Source: Heyndrickxia sp050281185 (GTDB taxonomy: Bacteria > Bacillota > Bacilli > Bacillales > Bacillaceae_C). From it: a stretch of DNA of 64,000 nucleotides. Positions 36,078-44,451 of the stretch are shown one piece after another. The notes under the pieces were generated by a model. It was not told the origin of the DNA. It made no database searches and was given only the letters and a program-made list of their open reading frames with translations. The translations under genes and the position numbers were made by a program. The stretch lies in NCBI RefSeq assembly GCF_050281185.1, contig NZ_JBNNWS010000001.1, positions 399,971 to 463,970 of the forward strand, read 5' to 3'. The stretch's first letter is position 1; each line of letters opens with the position of its first letter.

Positions 36078-36108
36078 ACGATACACCTTTACGTTACGTT
36101 AATGTCAA
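36078..36108 (-). promoter_or_regulatory. MerR-type promoter with 19-bp spacer
   Basis: Read on the minus strand: TTGACA, 19 bp, TATCGT. The spacer holds the dyad TTAACGTAACGTAA. A 19-bp spacer that needs DNA distortion by a MerR protein is the hallmark of this family. Confidence 0.82.
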
Positions 36109-36237
36109 ACACTATTTCAAATATATTTTTAAAAGCTCTATCTCACTCACAAAATTATTCAATTTTTATCCAACAATACATAATCTTCTCGGACTAGGGA
36201 ATATTACCACGTATTAACTAAAGATGGTGAAAATGTT

Positions 36238-37350
36238 ATGAACGAAAAGGATACTATTACAATTTTCCATTTATCATTATTTGCTATTACAGCAATTGGC
36301 TTATATAACCATGTCATCATTATTTCTCAAATATTACAAATGGCTGGTAGAGATGCGTGGATATCAGTATTAATTGGTTTAGGATTTATTTTTGCTTGGC
36401 TCCCAATCTTCATCTTTATTCGAAAAGAGACAAAGCAACAGCATGTTTTTCAATGGATAAAGAAGCATCTGGGAACCTTTTATTATTCAATTGTCCTCTT
36501 TCTTACAATGTTATATTTAGTTTCCATTCTATTCATCACAATTAAAGAAACCATTGTGTGGACGAATATTACTTATCTACAAGAAACCTCACCCTTTATT
36601 TTGTCAACTGTTCTAGTATCAATTTGTGTTTTTGCTGCTTTAACAAGTTTACGAACGATCGCAATCACAAATTTTTTTATTCTCCCGTTTATCATAGTAT
36701 TTGGTTTTTTTGTTAGTTTCGTTAATTTTCAAGTAAAAGATTTTTCCCTGATTCAGCCCGTTTTAGAGCATGGATTGGAAGGTCCATTAAAAGGGGCTAT
36801 CTATCCCGTTTCTGGTTTTCTAGAGCTGATTATGGTAATTATGCTGCAAAATAAATTAGAATCGACTTTTCGCTTGAAGCATCTTTATATTATTGTCTTC
36901 CTATTAGCTTGGTTAACTACAGGGCCATTAATTGGTTCCATTATTGAATTTGGGCCGAAAGAGGCTGCTAATCAGAGATTTGCTGCATATGAACAATGGG
37001 GACTTGCTTCATTAGGAATATTTATTGAACATCTGGATGTTTTATCGATTTATCAATGGATGAGTGGCGCATTTATCCGCTTATCATTATTGCTATTTGT
37101 CGTTCCTCATATCTTTAATGTACAAAAGCAAATGACTAAAGTATTTATCATAGGCCTACTCGGACTCAGCGCAATTATTTTTACTCTCTTACCAATCGGT
37201 GATATTCAATATTACCAATATCTTAAAAATATTATTATTCCATTTTCCATTGGGTTAAATATTTTAATCATCATATTCATTGTCTTGGGAATCCTTATTT
37301 ATAAAATAAAGAAAAAGGTGGTAAAAAATGAAAAGGTGGCAAAAAGCTAA
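36238..37350 (+). CDS. Spore germination receptor permease subunit, GerB type
   Basis: A 370-residue member of the endospore germination permease family (GerAB/YndE type, amino-acid/polyamine transporter fold) with about ten helices. The first helix is SLFAITAIGLYNHVIIISQILQMAGRDAW, and QMAGRDAW is the usual family box. It acts in the inner membrane of the spore and is thought to bind the germinant. It is first in a B-A-C order. The next gene starts 23 bp before its stop, so translation is coupled. No convincing sigma-G promoter could be picked. Confidence 0.92.
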   Translation: MNEKDTITIFHLSLFAITAIGLYNHVIIISQILQMAGRDAWISVLIGLGFIFAWLPIFIFIRKETKQQHVFQWIKKHLGTFYYSIVLFLTMLYLVSILFITIKETIVWTNITYLQETSPFILSTVLVSICVFAALTSLRTIAITNFFILPFIIVFGFFVSFVNFQVKDFSLIQPVLEHGLEGPLKGAIYPVSGFLELIMVIMLQNKLESTFRLKHLYIIVFLLAWLTTGPLIGSIIEFGPKEAANQRFAAYEQWGLASLGIFIEHLDVLSIYQWMSGAFIRLSLLLFVVPHIFNVQKQMTKVFIIGLLGLSAIIFTLLPIGDIQYYQYLKNIIIPFSIGLNILIIIFIVLGILIYKIKKKVVKNEKVAKS

Positions 37351-38830
37351 ACAAGAAAATACCGCCAATCCGCCCATCATTTTTAGTGAAGATCTCATAA
37401 AAGGATTATTTGAAAAAAATTCAGATGTACAGTTTGAAACTTTTCATTTCGGGAGGAGCCCATCATTTAAAGTTCTTTTTACTTATTGTGAAGGAATGGT
37501 AAACACTGAGGGACTATCTCATTTTGCTACTCATAGATTAAATGAGTTTTTCATCGATAAAGACCTTGAAGATGTAACAGAAGATACGATCAGTAAGAAC
37601 TTATTTCTTCCTTCCATAAAATGGATTAACGATAAAGACCAACTGATCTCAGATATTTTTACAGGTAGAGTGGCTATCTTTATTGAAGGATACCCATTTT
37701 TATTTTCAATTGATTTAATTAAAAGGCCGCAGCGTCAGCCTGAAGAAACGAATATGGAGATGTCTGTTAAAGGACCTCGGGATAATCTTATTGAAGATAT
37801 TTCGATAAATATGGCATTAATTCGCAAAAGATTACCTACCAATTCTCTTTGTTCAGAAAAACTAGTCATTGGTAAGCGTTCAAGAACAAATGTCTGCGTT
37901 GTATACATAAAAGATGTTGCCAATCCAACGATTTTACAAGCATTAATCAAGAAATTAAAGGCAATTGATATCGAAGGCATTATCAATGGTACTCAACTAA
38001 TGGAATTAGTATTTCCGAAATCGTTACTATTTCCATACCATGATTATAGTGCACGTCCAGATTACATCGTAAGATCCTTGCTGAGTGGAAGAATCGTGAT
38101 CTTAATCGATGGCATTCCTTATTCAATTATTACTCCAGTTAATTTATTTCTATTATTAAAAAGTGCGGAGGATTTTGAATATGCCTTCTTATATAACAGT
38201 TTAGAAAGGCTAATGCGCATTACTGGACTTTTGGTTGCAGGCTTTCTCCCAGCATTTTGGGTAGCACTTACCTTATTTCACCAAGATCAAATTCCTTTGC
38301 CGCTCTTGGCTACTATTATTGAATCAAGAAAGGGTGTCCCAATGCCTGCCTTCTTGGAAGCGATCATTATGCTTGTATTATTTGAATTATTTCGTGAGGC
38401 TGGGCTTAGGCTCCCAGCTGCAATCGGCCAAACATTAAGTGTTGTTGGCGGTCTGATTATTGGGGATGCAGCTATTTCTGCCGGTATTACAAGCCCGTCT
38501 ATGCTTGTCGTCGTTGCCGCCTCATCAGTTGCAACCTTTACTTTAGTCAATCAATCATTAATTGGAACCATTACTATTATTCGTGTGGGTGTGCTAATCT
38601 TCTCTTCATTTTTTGGATTTTTCGGATTTTTCTTATCCTTATTTTTAATTGTTCTAATGGTAGCTAATATTCGAATATTTGGTGTACCTTATATGGAATT
38701 AGCTACAAAAATTAGTATCTCTAACATCCTTAAGGCAACGTTTCGTCTTCCAGCATCACTTTATAAGACTAGACCTCCTATGTTTGATTCAAAGGATAAG
38801 ACGAGAATGGGGGATGATGATCAATCATGA
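37328..38830 (+). CDS. Spore germination receptor A subunit, GerA type
   Basis: 500 residues. A soluble N-terminal part (about 1-290), then five helices near 295-455 typical of GerA: FLPAFWVALTLFHQDQIPLPLLATII, EALIMLVLFELFREAGLRLP-like EAIIMLVLFELFREAGLRLP, and the GxxxIGDAAISAGI loop. AAAGGTGG precedes the ATG. The last four bases overlap the start of the C subunit (ATGA). Together the three genes encode one germinant receptor. Confidence 0.94.
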   Translation: MKRWQKAKQENTANPPIIFSEDLIKGLFEKNSDVQFETFHFGRSPSFKVLFTYCEGMVNTEGLSHFATHRLNEFFIDKDLEDVTEDTISKNLFLPSIKWINDKDQLISDIFTGRVAIFIEGYPFLFSIDLIKRPQRQPEETNMEMSVKGPRDNLIEDISINMALIRKRLPTNSLCSEKLVIGKRSRTNVCVVYIKDVANPTILQALIKKLKAIDIEGIINGTQLMELVFPKSLLFPYHDYSARPDYIVRSLLSGRIVILIDGIPYSIITPVNLFLLLKSAEDFEYAFLYNSLERLMRITGLLVAGFLPAFWVALTLFHQDQIPLPLLATIIESRKGVPMPAFLEAIIMLVLFELFREAGLRLPAAIGQTLSVVGGLIIGDAAISAGITSPSMLVVVAASSVATFTLVNQSLIGTITIIRVGVLIFSSFFGFFGFFLSLFLIVLMVANIRIFGVPYMELATKISISNILKATFRLPASLYKTRPPMFDSKDKTRMGDDDQS

Positions 38831-40005
38831 ATAGCCATTTTCTGTTTCGTTTTAAAAGGAAAAACGTAATACTTCTGTTGATTTTTCTTGTTACAATTCA
38901 GCTTTTACATGGTTGTTCTGATGCGATAGATCCTGAAAGATTATCGTATGCTTACGGAATTGGAGTTGATTACCAAGACAATGAATACATTATTTATGTC
39001 CAGCTTATTAATCTTTCCTTATTAGCGAAAACAAATGGACCTACAAGCAATGAAAACCAGTTGATAATTGGACAAGCAAAAGGGAAAAATGTAGAAGCTG
39101 CTTTTTTTAACTTATATCACTCCTCTCAAAGACATATTTATTGGGGAAAACTATCATTCTTTATTGTAACTGAGAATCTTTTAAAGACAGAAGGGATTAG
39201 ATCTGTAGTTGATATATTTAACCGATTTCCAGATATTCGTTATCAAACGAATATTTTCTCTACTACTGATTCATTATCTGAAATTTTGTCTGCAACCCCG
39301 ACGGTATATATGTCTGCTGCCTTATCAAAACTCGGCGATCCAGAAAATACGTTTAAACAAAGCTCACATATACAGCCATTAGATTTAAGGAAGCTCATAC
39401 TTTCAATGGATGAACCAAACTACCAAGCTTTTATCCCTCATATAAACTTAAATAAAAGCGCTTGGAAATCAGATCAAAAAGAGCAACCAACATTTGATTT
39501 AAGTGGAGTTTCCATCTATGATAAAAACAAAAAGTTTTTAGGAATTATTAGTGGAAAAGACATTGATGGATATAGGTGGTTATCTAAAAAGTTTGAGAGG
39601 AGTCCCTTATTTATTCATGAAAAGGGAAGACCTATTGCTTCTATTGTCATAAACAAAGCGATATTCAAAATTAAACCTATCAAGAAGAAAACAAAATATA
39701 TTTACCAGATTAGTGTCAAAGCATCAGCAACCCTTTCTGAAATAGATAAAATTATGGACATTTCTAAACTAAAAAATCTAGCTGAAAAAAATATGAAGCA
39801 AGAAATTGTTCGTACCTATAAAAAAAGCTTAGAGCAAGGCTCCGATATTTTTCAACTTTCCCATCACTTATATCGAAAAGATGTAAAGGCGTGGAAAAAA
39901 ATATCAACCAACGGAACAGTCCCCTTAAATGAAGACTCGATACAACTTAATATTAAAATAAAAATAAAAAATACAGGTACAAAACGAGGAAATGTAAGCT
40001 TTTAA
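38827..40005 (+). CDS. Spore germination receptor lipoprotein, GerC type
   Basis: 392 residues, lipoprotein signal with the lipobox LLHGC (Cys30). The mature region opens RLSYAYGIGVDYQDNEYIIYVQL, followed by the Ger(x)C domains. It coats the outer surface of the spore inner membrane. The start overlaps the A-subunit stop. Only 4 bp separate its stop from the 140-bp repeat, which is the only structured sequence before the convergent khtU gene. Confidence 0.92.
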   Translation: MNSHFLFRFKRKNVILLLIFLVTIQLLHGCSDAIDPERLSYAYGIGVDYQDNEYIIYVQLINLSLLAKTNGPTSNENQLIIGQAKGKNVEAAFFNLYHSSQRHIYWGKLSFFIVTENLLKTEGIRSVVDIFNRFPDIRYQTNIFSTTDSLSEILSATPTVYMSAALSKLGDPENTFKQSSHIQPLDLRKLILSMDEPNYQAFIPHINLNKSAWKSDQKEQPTFDLSGVSIYDKNKKFLGIISGKDIDGYRWLSKKFERSPLFIHEKGRPIASIVINKAIFKIKPIKKKTKYIYQISVKASATLSEIDKIMDISKLKNLAEKNMKQEIVRTYKKSLEQGSDIFQLSHHLYRKDVKAWKKISTNGTVPLNEDSIQLNIKIKIKNTGTKRGNVSF

Positions 40006-40009
40006 AAAT

Positions 40010-40149
40010 GGTGTCAGGCACCACTTGTGGACTTTCCGCTTATTTTTCCACCTCATATGGACACTTCCTGTGTTCTGATGGAAAACTATCCCTTTTTGTC
40101 CGCCATGGATGGAAAAAACATAAAATGTCCACGAACGGTGCCTGACACC
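40010..40149 (+). repeat. 140-bp GGTGTCAGGCACC element, full copy
   Basis: Same ends and orientation as at 35110. The outer stem is followed by an inner GTGGAC/GTCCAC pair, complete in this copy. It fills almost the entire gap between convergent gerC (stop 4 bp away) and khtU (stop 3 bp away), so it probably serves as their terminator. Confidence 0.92.
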
Positions 40150-40152
40150 AGT

Positions 40153-41349
40153 TTATGTCTGATTGCTCCATTTAAAGATTTTGTTTAAAAAGTTATAAAT
40201 CGCTTTCGATTCTTTAGTCATTAATGGACCTAATATGGCTAGTATGAGGACATAAAGGGCAGTAAATGGTTTTAATATTGGCATTAATCCGCCTGCTAAT
40301 CCTAAATTAGCAACAATGATGGAAAACTCACCTCTTGAAACGATAGTCAGTCCTATATTTGCAGAGGCTTTATGTGATAATCCAGCTTTCCTGCCCGAAA
40401 TCATGCCAGCGATAAAATTACCGATTATCGTAACAACAACAGCACCTAAAGCAATCCAAATAGCACCGCCAAGTGAAAATGGATCAATGGTTAATCCGAA
40501 GCTAAAGAAGAAGATAGCACCAAAGAAATCTCTAAAAGGAACAACCAAATGCTCGATTCGTTCTCGGTGTTCAGTTTCTGAAAAAACAAGACCTAATAAC
40601 AAGGCACCGATTGCTTCAGCAACGTGGATTGTTTCTGAAAAACCTGCGACAAAGAATAATGAGGCAAAAATAACAAGAATAAAAATTTCATTTGAACGGA
40701 TATTGAGGAGCTTATTTAAAAGTGGTGCTCCTTTTCGAGCAATAATAAAAAATAAAATCATATATCCGAGGCAAATGAGTACGGATCCGATTGTGCCCAG
40801 TATAGATGTAGAATCTCCTAATAGTAACCCAGACATTACGGATAAAAAAACAGCGAGGAATATGTCATCGAACAAAATAATTCCTAAGATTAGCTCAGTC
40901 TCTGAATTGGCTGTTCTCTTTAAATCAACGAGAACTTTCGCTACAATCGCACTTGAAGAAACGCTTAGCAGTCCAGCGATAATAAGAGTTTCTAAAAATG
41001 GGAATCCGACTAAAAATCCATAGAGCAATCCTAATATAAAATTCATAGAAACATAGATTGAACCGCCAATTACAATAGAGCGACCAGAACGAATTAATTT
41101 TCCTACAGAGAATTCAAGTCCAAGATAAAAGAGTAAAAAGAGGACACCTATCCGGCCTAAAAAAGCGATAATCTCAGAGCTTTCGATAAATTTGAAGCTA
41201 ATAACTCCAATCGTTGGAGCGTGTGGGCCTACTAACATTCCTAATAAAATCAAAAACGGTATAATTGAAAACCTCAATTTACCTGCTAAAATAGCGGCTA
41301 AAGCAACTAACAATAATGCAGTTCCAACTTCTAAAACTAAGTGATTCAT
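40153..41349 (-). CDS. khtU: CPA2 family K+/H+ antiporter KhtU
   Basis: 398 residues, about 12 helices of the Na_H_exchanger fold: FLLFYLGLEFSVGKLIRSG, LLSVSSSAIVAKVLVDLKR, IILFDDIFLAVFL (two adjacent Asp of the ion site), FFFSFGLTIDPF, IGLTIVSRGEFSIIVANLG. The membrane part ends without an RCK domain, as in Bacillus KhtU (YhaU), whose regulator is the separate KhtT encoded 6 bp upstream. It extrudes K+ (and NH4+) in exchange for protons. GAGGTG precedes the ATG. Confidence 0.93.
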   Translation of the reverse strand: MNHLVLEVGTALLLVALAAILAGKLRFSIIPFLILLGMLVGPHAPTIGVISFKFIESSEIIAFLGRIGVLFLLFYLGLEFSVGKLIRSGRSIVIGGSIYVSMNFILGLLYGFLVGFPFLETLIIAGLLSVSSSAIVAKVLVDLKRTANSETELILGIILFDDIFLAVFLSVMSGLLLGDSTSILGTIGSVLICLGYMILFFIIARKGAPLLNKLLNIRSNEIFILVIFASLFFVAGFSETIHVAEAIGALLLGLVFSETEHRERIEHLVVPFRDFFGAIFFFSFGLTIDPFSLGGAIWIALGAVVVTIIGNFIAGMISGRKAGLSHKASANIGLTIVSRGEFSIIVANLGLAGGLMPILKPFTALYVLILAILGPLMTKESKAIYNFLNKIFKWSNQT

Positions 41350-41355
41350 CTACTA

Positions 41356-41850
41356 TCACCTCGCATTGGACAACACTTCGCTTATTAACTTTTTCAACTC
41401 TTTTCTTTCACCTGAAAGAACGAGTGTATCCCCTTCATCAATCACAGATTCAGGGCCAGGATTTAGCAGCTTCTTCATATTTCTTTTTAATATAGCAATA
41501 ACAGTCACATTATATTTTTTTCTAATGCCTAATGCTCCGATCGTTTGTCGAATGGCAGGTGCAGATGGTTCTACTTTAAACCACTCAATTACTAATCCAT
41601 CAAAAGCCATCTCAATCGTCTCTAAAGCTTGTGGTTTGTAGATCATCCCGCCTAATATAGCTGCTAGATTCCTTGCTTCAGAATCATTTAAAGTTACATT
41701 CGAAATGCTTTCTTCATGATTATTTTCATCATAATAGTACATTTCTCTCCGACCATCATCATGAATGATAATCACAATTTTTTCATCATTTCTAGTTACT
41801 ATCTCAAATTTTCTTCCAATTCCCGGCAGTTCACTCTCCCTAATATTCAA
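41356..41850 (-). CDS. khtT: KhtT, RCK_C/TrkA-C regulatory subunit of KhtU
   Basis: 164 residues. The N-terminal part (residues 1-75, MNIRESELPGIGRKFEIVT) is a KhtT-type domain. The C-terminal part (about 83-162) is an RCK_C domain ending EGDTLVLSGERKELKKLI. In Bacillus this subunit gates KhtU and its RCK_C domain binds c-di-AMP. TTG start with GGGAGGA at good spacing. No khtS-like small gene is seen here. A paralogue lies at 42847 on the other strand. Confidence 0.92.
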   Translation of the reverse strand: MNIRESELPGIGRKFEIVTRNDEKIVIIIHDDGRREMYYYDENNHEESISNVTLNDSEARNLAAILGGMIYKPQALETIEMAFDGLVIEWFKVEPSAPAIRQTIGALGIRKKYNVTVIAILKRNMKKLLNPGPESVIDEGDTLVLSGERKELKKLISEVLSNAR

Positions 41851-41897
41851 GGTAATTCCTCCCTTATATGTTTGTAACAGATTAAGGGATTAGATGC

Positions 41898-42446
41898 TCA
41901 TAGGTTCACATCAATTTCTGTTTGAATCATTTCGTCTTTTCCAATTCCAAGATATTTGCGCGTTTCAGAAGGAGTAGAATGGTGAAACAACTTTTGAAGC
42001 AGAGAAATAGCTACACCTCGTTTATATGCATGATAGCCAAAAGTTTTTCGCATTGAATTGGTTCCAATCTTCCCTTGGATACCAACTGCCACTGCAGCAT
42101 CATGAATAATTCGATAGGCTTGCTGTCGTGTAATAGGCTTTTTTGTTTTAGCAGATTGAAATAAATAGGCTTCCCTTTCTAACTGTTTCGTGTGGATGTA
42201 GTGTAGAAGGGCATTCTTTACATTAGCATTGAGATAGACTTCTTTATCAGAGCAGACATAAAAATTCTCAATCTGGTCATCGTCATCCAATACGTCTTCC
42301 ACCTTTATTTCCAGTATTTCAGTAATTTTTAAGCCTGTATTTATTCCAAAAACAAAAAGGACATAATCTCGTTCTGAATGCTTTTTTAAATATCTTTTCA
42401 TTGCGTTGATTTGTTTAATATCCCTAAGAGCCTCAACATATTCCAT
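41898..42446 (-). CDS. Integrase-like protein of the tyrosine recombinase fold, atypical active site
   Basis: A 182-residue protein with only the catalytic domain. The expected Arg of TGLRxxE is Lys40 (INTGLKITEIL). The His of HxLR is Asn130 (TNSMRKTF), with Arg133 kept. His155/156 (LFHHSTPSE) and the Tyr nucleophile at 165 (TRKYLGI) are present. There is no N-terminal DNA-binding core domain. Similar short integrase-like proteins occur as solitary chromosomal genes in Bacillus. With two of the usual catalytic residues replaced it may bind DNA without recombining it. ATG at 42446 follows AAGGAG. It lies between two khtT paralogues. Confidence 0.82.
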   Translation of the reverse strand: MEYVEALRDIKQINAMKRYLKKHSERDYVLFVFGINTGLKITEILEIKVEDVLDDDDQIENFYVCSDKEVYLNANVKNALLHYIHTKQLEREAYLFQSAKTKKPITRQQAYRIIHDAAVAVGIQGKIGTNSMRKTFGYHAYKRGVAISLLQKLFHHSTPSETRKYLGIGKDEMIQTEIDVNL

Positions 42447-42563
42447 TAAAAAAATCTCCTTAATCAATGTTACTTAATCATATTATATCATAGTGTTATG
42501 TAATATTATAATAATATTTTTTGACAATTCTGTTTCAATTACAATAATCATTTTTTATTTTTC

Positions 42564-42753
42564 AAAAGGCTATTTTCGCAGAGAATGTTGCTTTTCGGAA
42601 AGGATTTTCAGTCTAGAATAATTTTTGGGACGTGCTCTTTTCCTATATAATAAAGTCTTTCATTCAAACGGGAAGATAAATTAGTATCGTAAAAATCCTA
42701 ATACCGATTTTTACTTAATTTAAAAACAACAATGTTTGCGAAAAGAGCCTTTC
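42564..42753 (+). repeat. MITE-like element, copy 2
   Basis: About 190 bp bounded by inverted ends AAAGGCTATTTTCGCA and TGCGAAAAGAGCCTTT, with further matching blocks AATGTTGC / AACAATGTT inside. Shares ends and internal blocks (TTGTTGC or TGTTGCTTTTCG, GTGCTCTTTTC) with 22111-22259. It occupies most of the gap 42447-42846 between the integrase-like gene and the khtT paralogue; the rest is A+T-rich leader. Confidence 0.85.
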
Positions 42754-42846
42754 AAAAAGTCCTTTGAAACTTTATTCGCTTTTCGCTAGTATTAGATATA
42801 AAATATAAACAAATTCAACCATTTCCATACGAAGGAGCGAACCCTA

Positions 42847-43332
42847 TTGAATATCCGTGAATGTGAACTCCCAGGAATCGGAAAGAAGTTTGAAATGACA
42901 ACAAAGGAACAGGACAAAATTGCTGTTGTTGTCCACAACGATGGGCGAAGAGAGATGTATCATTTTGACTCAAAAAATGATGAGGAATGTGATTTTAGTA
43001 TCACTTTAAATGATGAAGAGGCTAGACAATTATCCGCCATTCTAGGTGGAATCATTTATAAACCACGGGAGATAGAAAAAGTCGAAGTAGCTTTTGACGA
43101 ATTAGTTTTCGAATGGTACAAGGTTGACTCAGGTGCCAGCATCATCGATAAATCTATTGGAGAACTAAATATAAGACAAAATTACGGTGTGAGCATTATT
43201 GCTATTATTAGACAAAATCATGAAAAACTTTTAAATCCCAGAGCAGATATAATAGTAAGAAAAGGGGATACACTTGTCATCTCTGGAGAAAGGAATGACA
43301 TACAGACAATCATTACTAAGCTATTAAGCTAA
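42847..43332 (+). CDS. KhtT paralogue (orphan RCK_C regulator)
   Basis: 161 residues, alignable end to end with the khtT product at 41356 (roughly half the residues identical): MNIRECELPGIGKKFEMTT, NDGRREMYHFD, LSAILGGIIYKPREIE, and KGDTLVISGERNDI in the RCK_C domain. It starts with TTG after GAAGGAG, like khtT. No antiporter gene follows; instead the 140-bp repeat begins 8 bp after the stop. It could regulate KhtU in another condition or another transporter. It points away from khtTU. Confidence 0.9.
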   Translation: MNIRECELPGIGKKFEMTTKEQDKIAVVVHNDGRREMYHFDSKNDEECDFSITLNDEEARQLSAILGGIIYKPREIEKVEVAFDELVFEWYKVDSGASIIDKSIGELNIRQNYGVSIIAIIRQNHEKLLNPRADIIVRKGDTLVISGERNDIQTIITKLLS

Positions 43333-43339
43333 CAAAAAC

Positions 43340-43480
43340 GGTGTCAGGCACCGCTTATGGACTTTTCGCTTATTTTTCCACCCCATGTGGACACTCCCTA
43401 TGTTCTTATGGAAAACTATTCCTTTTTGTCCACCGTGGATGGAAAAAAACATTAAATGTCCACGGACGGTGCCTGACACC
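43340..43480 (+). repeat. 140-bp GGTGTCAGGCACC element, full copy
   Basis: Same orientation and ends as the copies at 35110 and 40010. It lies between the khtT paralogue and the opp operon terminator, which converge. With the copy at 40010 it brackets the 3.2-kb kht/integrase block. Confidence 0.92.
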
Positions 43481-43483
43481 GCA

Positions 43484-43513
43484 AAAATGCTGCCTCATTC
43501 AAGGCAGCATTTT
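43484..43513. terminator. Terminator of the opp operon
   Basis: AAAATGCTGCCT and AGGCAGCATTTT, a 12-bp perfect stem 4 bp after the oppF stop; T runs on both strands. Confidence 0.93.
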
Positions 43514-43516
43514 GTG

Positions 43517-44449
43517 TTATTTATATTGTGCTTGATATTGCTTTAATTCTTTCTCTGAGCAGTAAACAAAGTGACCGGGTACAACTTCACGCATTTTTAC
43601 TTCTTCACCTTGTGCGTATTGATGCATATTGGGATCATACGTTTTCCGTACACGAGTACGCTCGTAATCTGGATCTGGAAGAGGGATCGCAGATAGTAAT
43701 GATTGTGTATACGGATGTAATGGATTGTTGTATAAATCATCAGCTGGCGCCAGCTCCACTAATTTTCCAAAATACATGACCCCAATACGATCACTAATAT
43801 ATTTAACCATTGATAAATCATGAGCGATAAATAAATAGGTTAAGCCTTTTTCCTTCTGAAGCTTTTTCATTAAATTAACAACCTGAGCTTGAATGGAAAC
43901 ATCCAGAGCTGAGATTGGCTCATCGGCAATAATGAATTCAGGTTTTACAGCGAGTGCTCGAGCTATTCCGATTCTTTGTCTTTGCCCACCAGAAAATTCA
44001 TGTGGATAACGGTTTGCATGCTCTCGGTTTAACCCAACTGTTTCAAGGAGGTTCTCAACCATTTCCATTCTCTCTTTCGGCGATTTGGCTAAACCATGAA
44101 TATCAATTCCTTCAGCAATAATATCTGCAACCTTAGTACGCGGGTTCAATGATGCATATGGATCCTGAAAGATCATTTGCATTTTTTGGTGGAATTTCTT
44201 CAATTCAGCTTTAGACTTTTTTGCATGAACATTTTCGCCTTGATATAGCACTTCACCGTCTGTAGCGTTATATAATCGAATAATCGTACGACCTGTCGTT
44301 GACTTCCCACATCCTGATTCACCTACGAGACCCAGTGTTTCACCTTTATAGATATCAAAGGAAATATCATCTATCGCACGCACTTCGTTTGATGTTCCTT
44401 TATTAAAGTATTGTTTTAAATTTTTAATCTCTAATAGTTTTTCTGCCAT
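43517..44449 (-). CDS. oppF: Oligopeptide ABC transporter ATPase OppF
   Basis: 310 residues. Walker A is GESGCGKST, Q-loop MIFQDPYASLNPRTKV, signature FSGGQRQRIGIARAL, Walker B FIIADEPISALDVSIQ, and the C-terminal oligopeptide-type extension NPLHPYTQSLLSAIPLPDP. Unusually for the family there is no Cys cluster near the end apart from YCSE. The last gene of oppABCDF; 2 bp after oppD. It energises peptide import. Confidence 0.94.
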   Translation of the reverse strand: MAEKLLEIKNLKQYFNKGTSNEVRAIDDISFDIYKGETLGLVGESGCGKSTTGRTIIRLYNATDGEVLYQGENVHAKKSKAELKKFHQKMQMIFQDPYASLNPRTKVADIIAEGIDIHGLAKSPKERMEMVENLLETVGLNREHANRYPHEFSGGQRQRIGIARALAVKPEFIIADEPISALDVSIQAQVVNLMKKLQKEKGLTYLFIAHDLSMVKYISDRIGVMYFGKLVELAPADDLYNNPLHPYTQSLLSAIPLPDPDYERTRVRKTYDPNMHQYAQGEEVKMREVVPGHFVYCSEKELKQYQAQYK

Positions 44450-44451
44450 TG

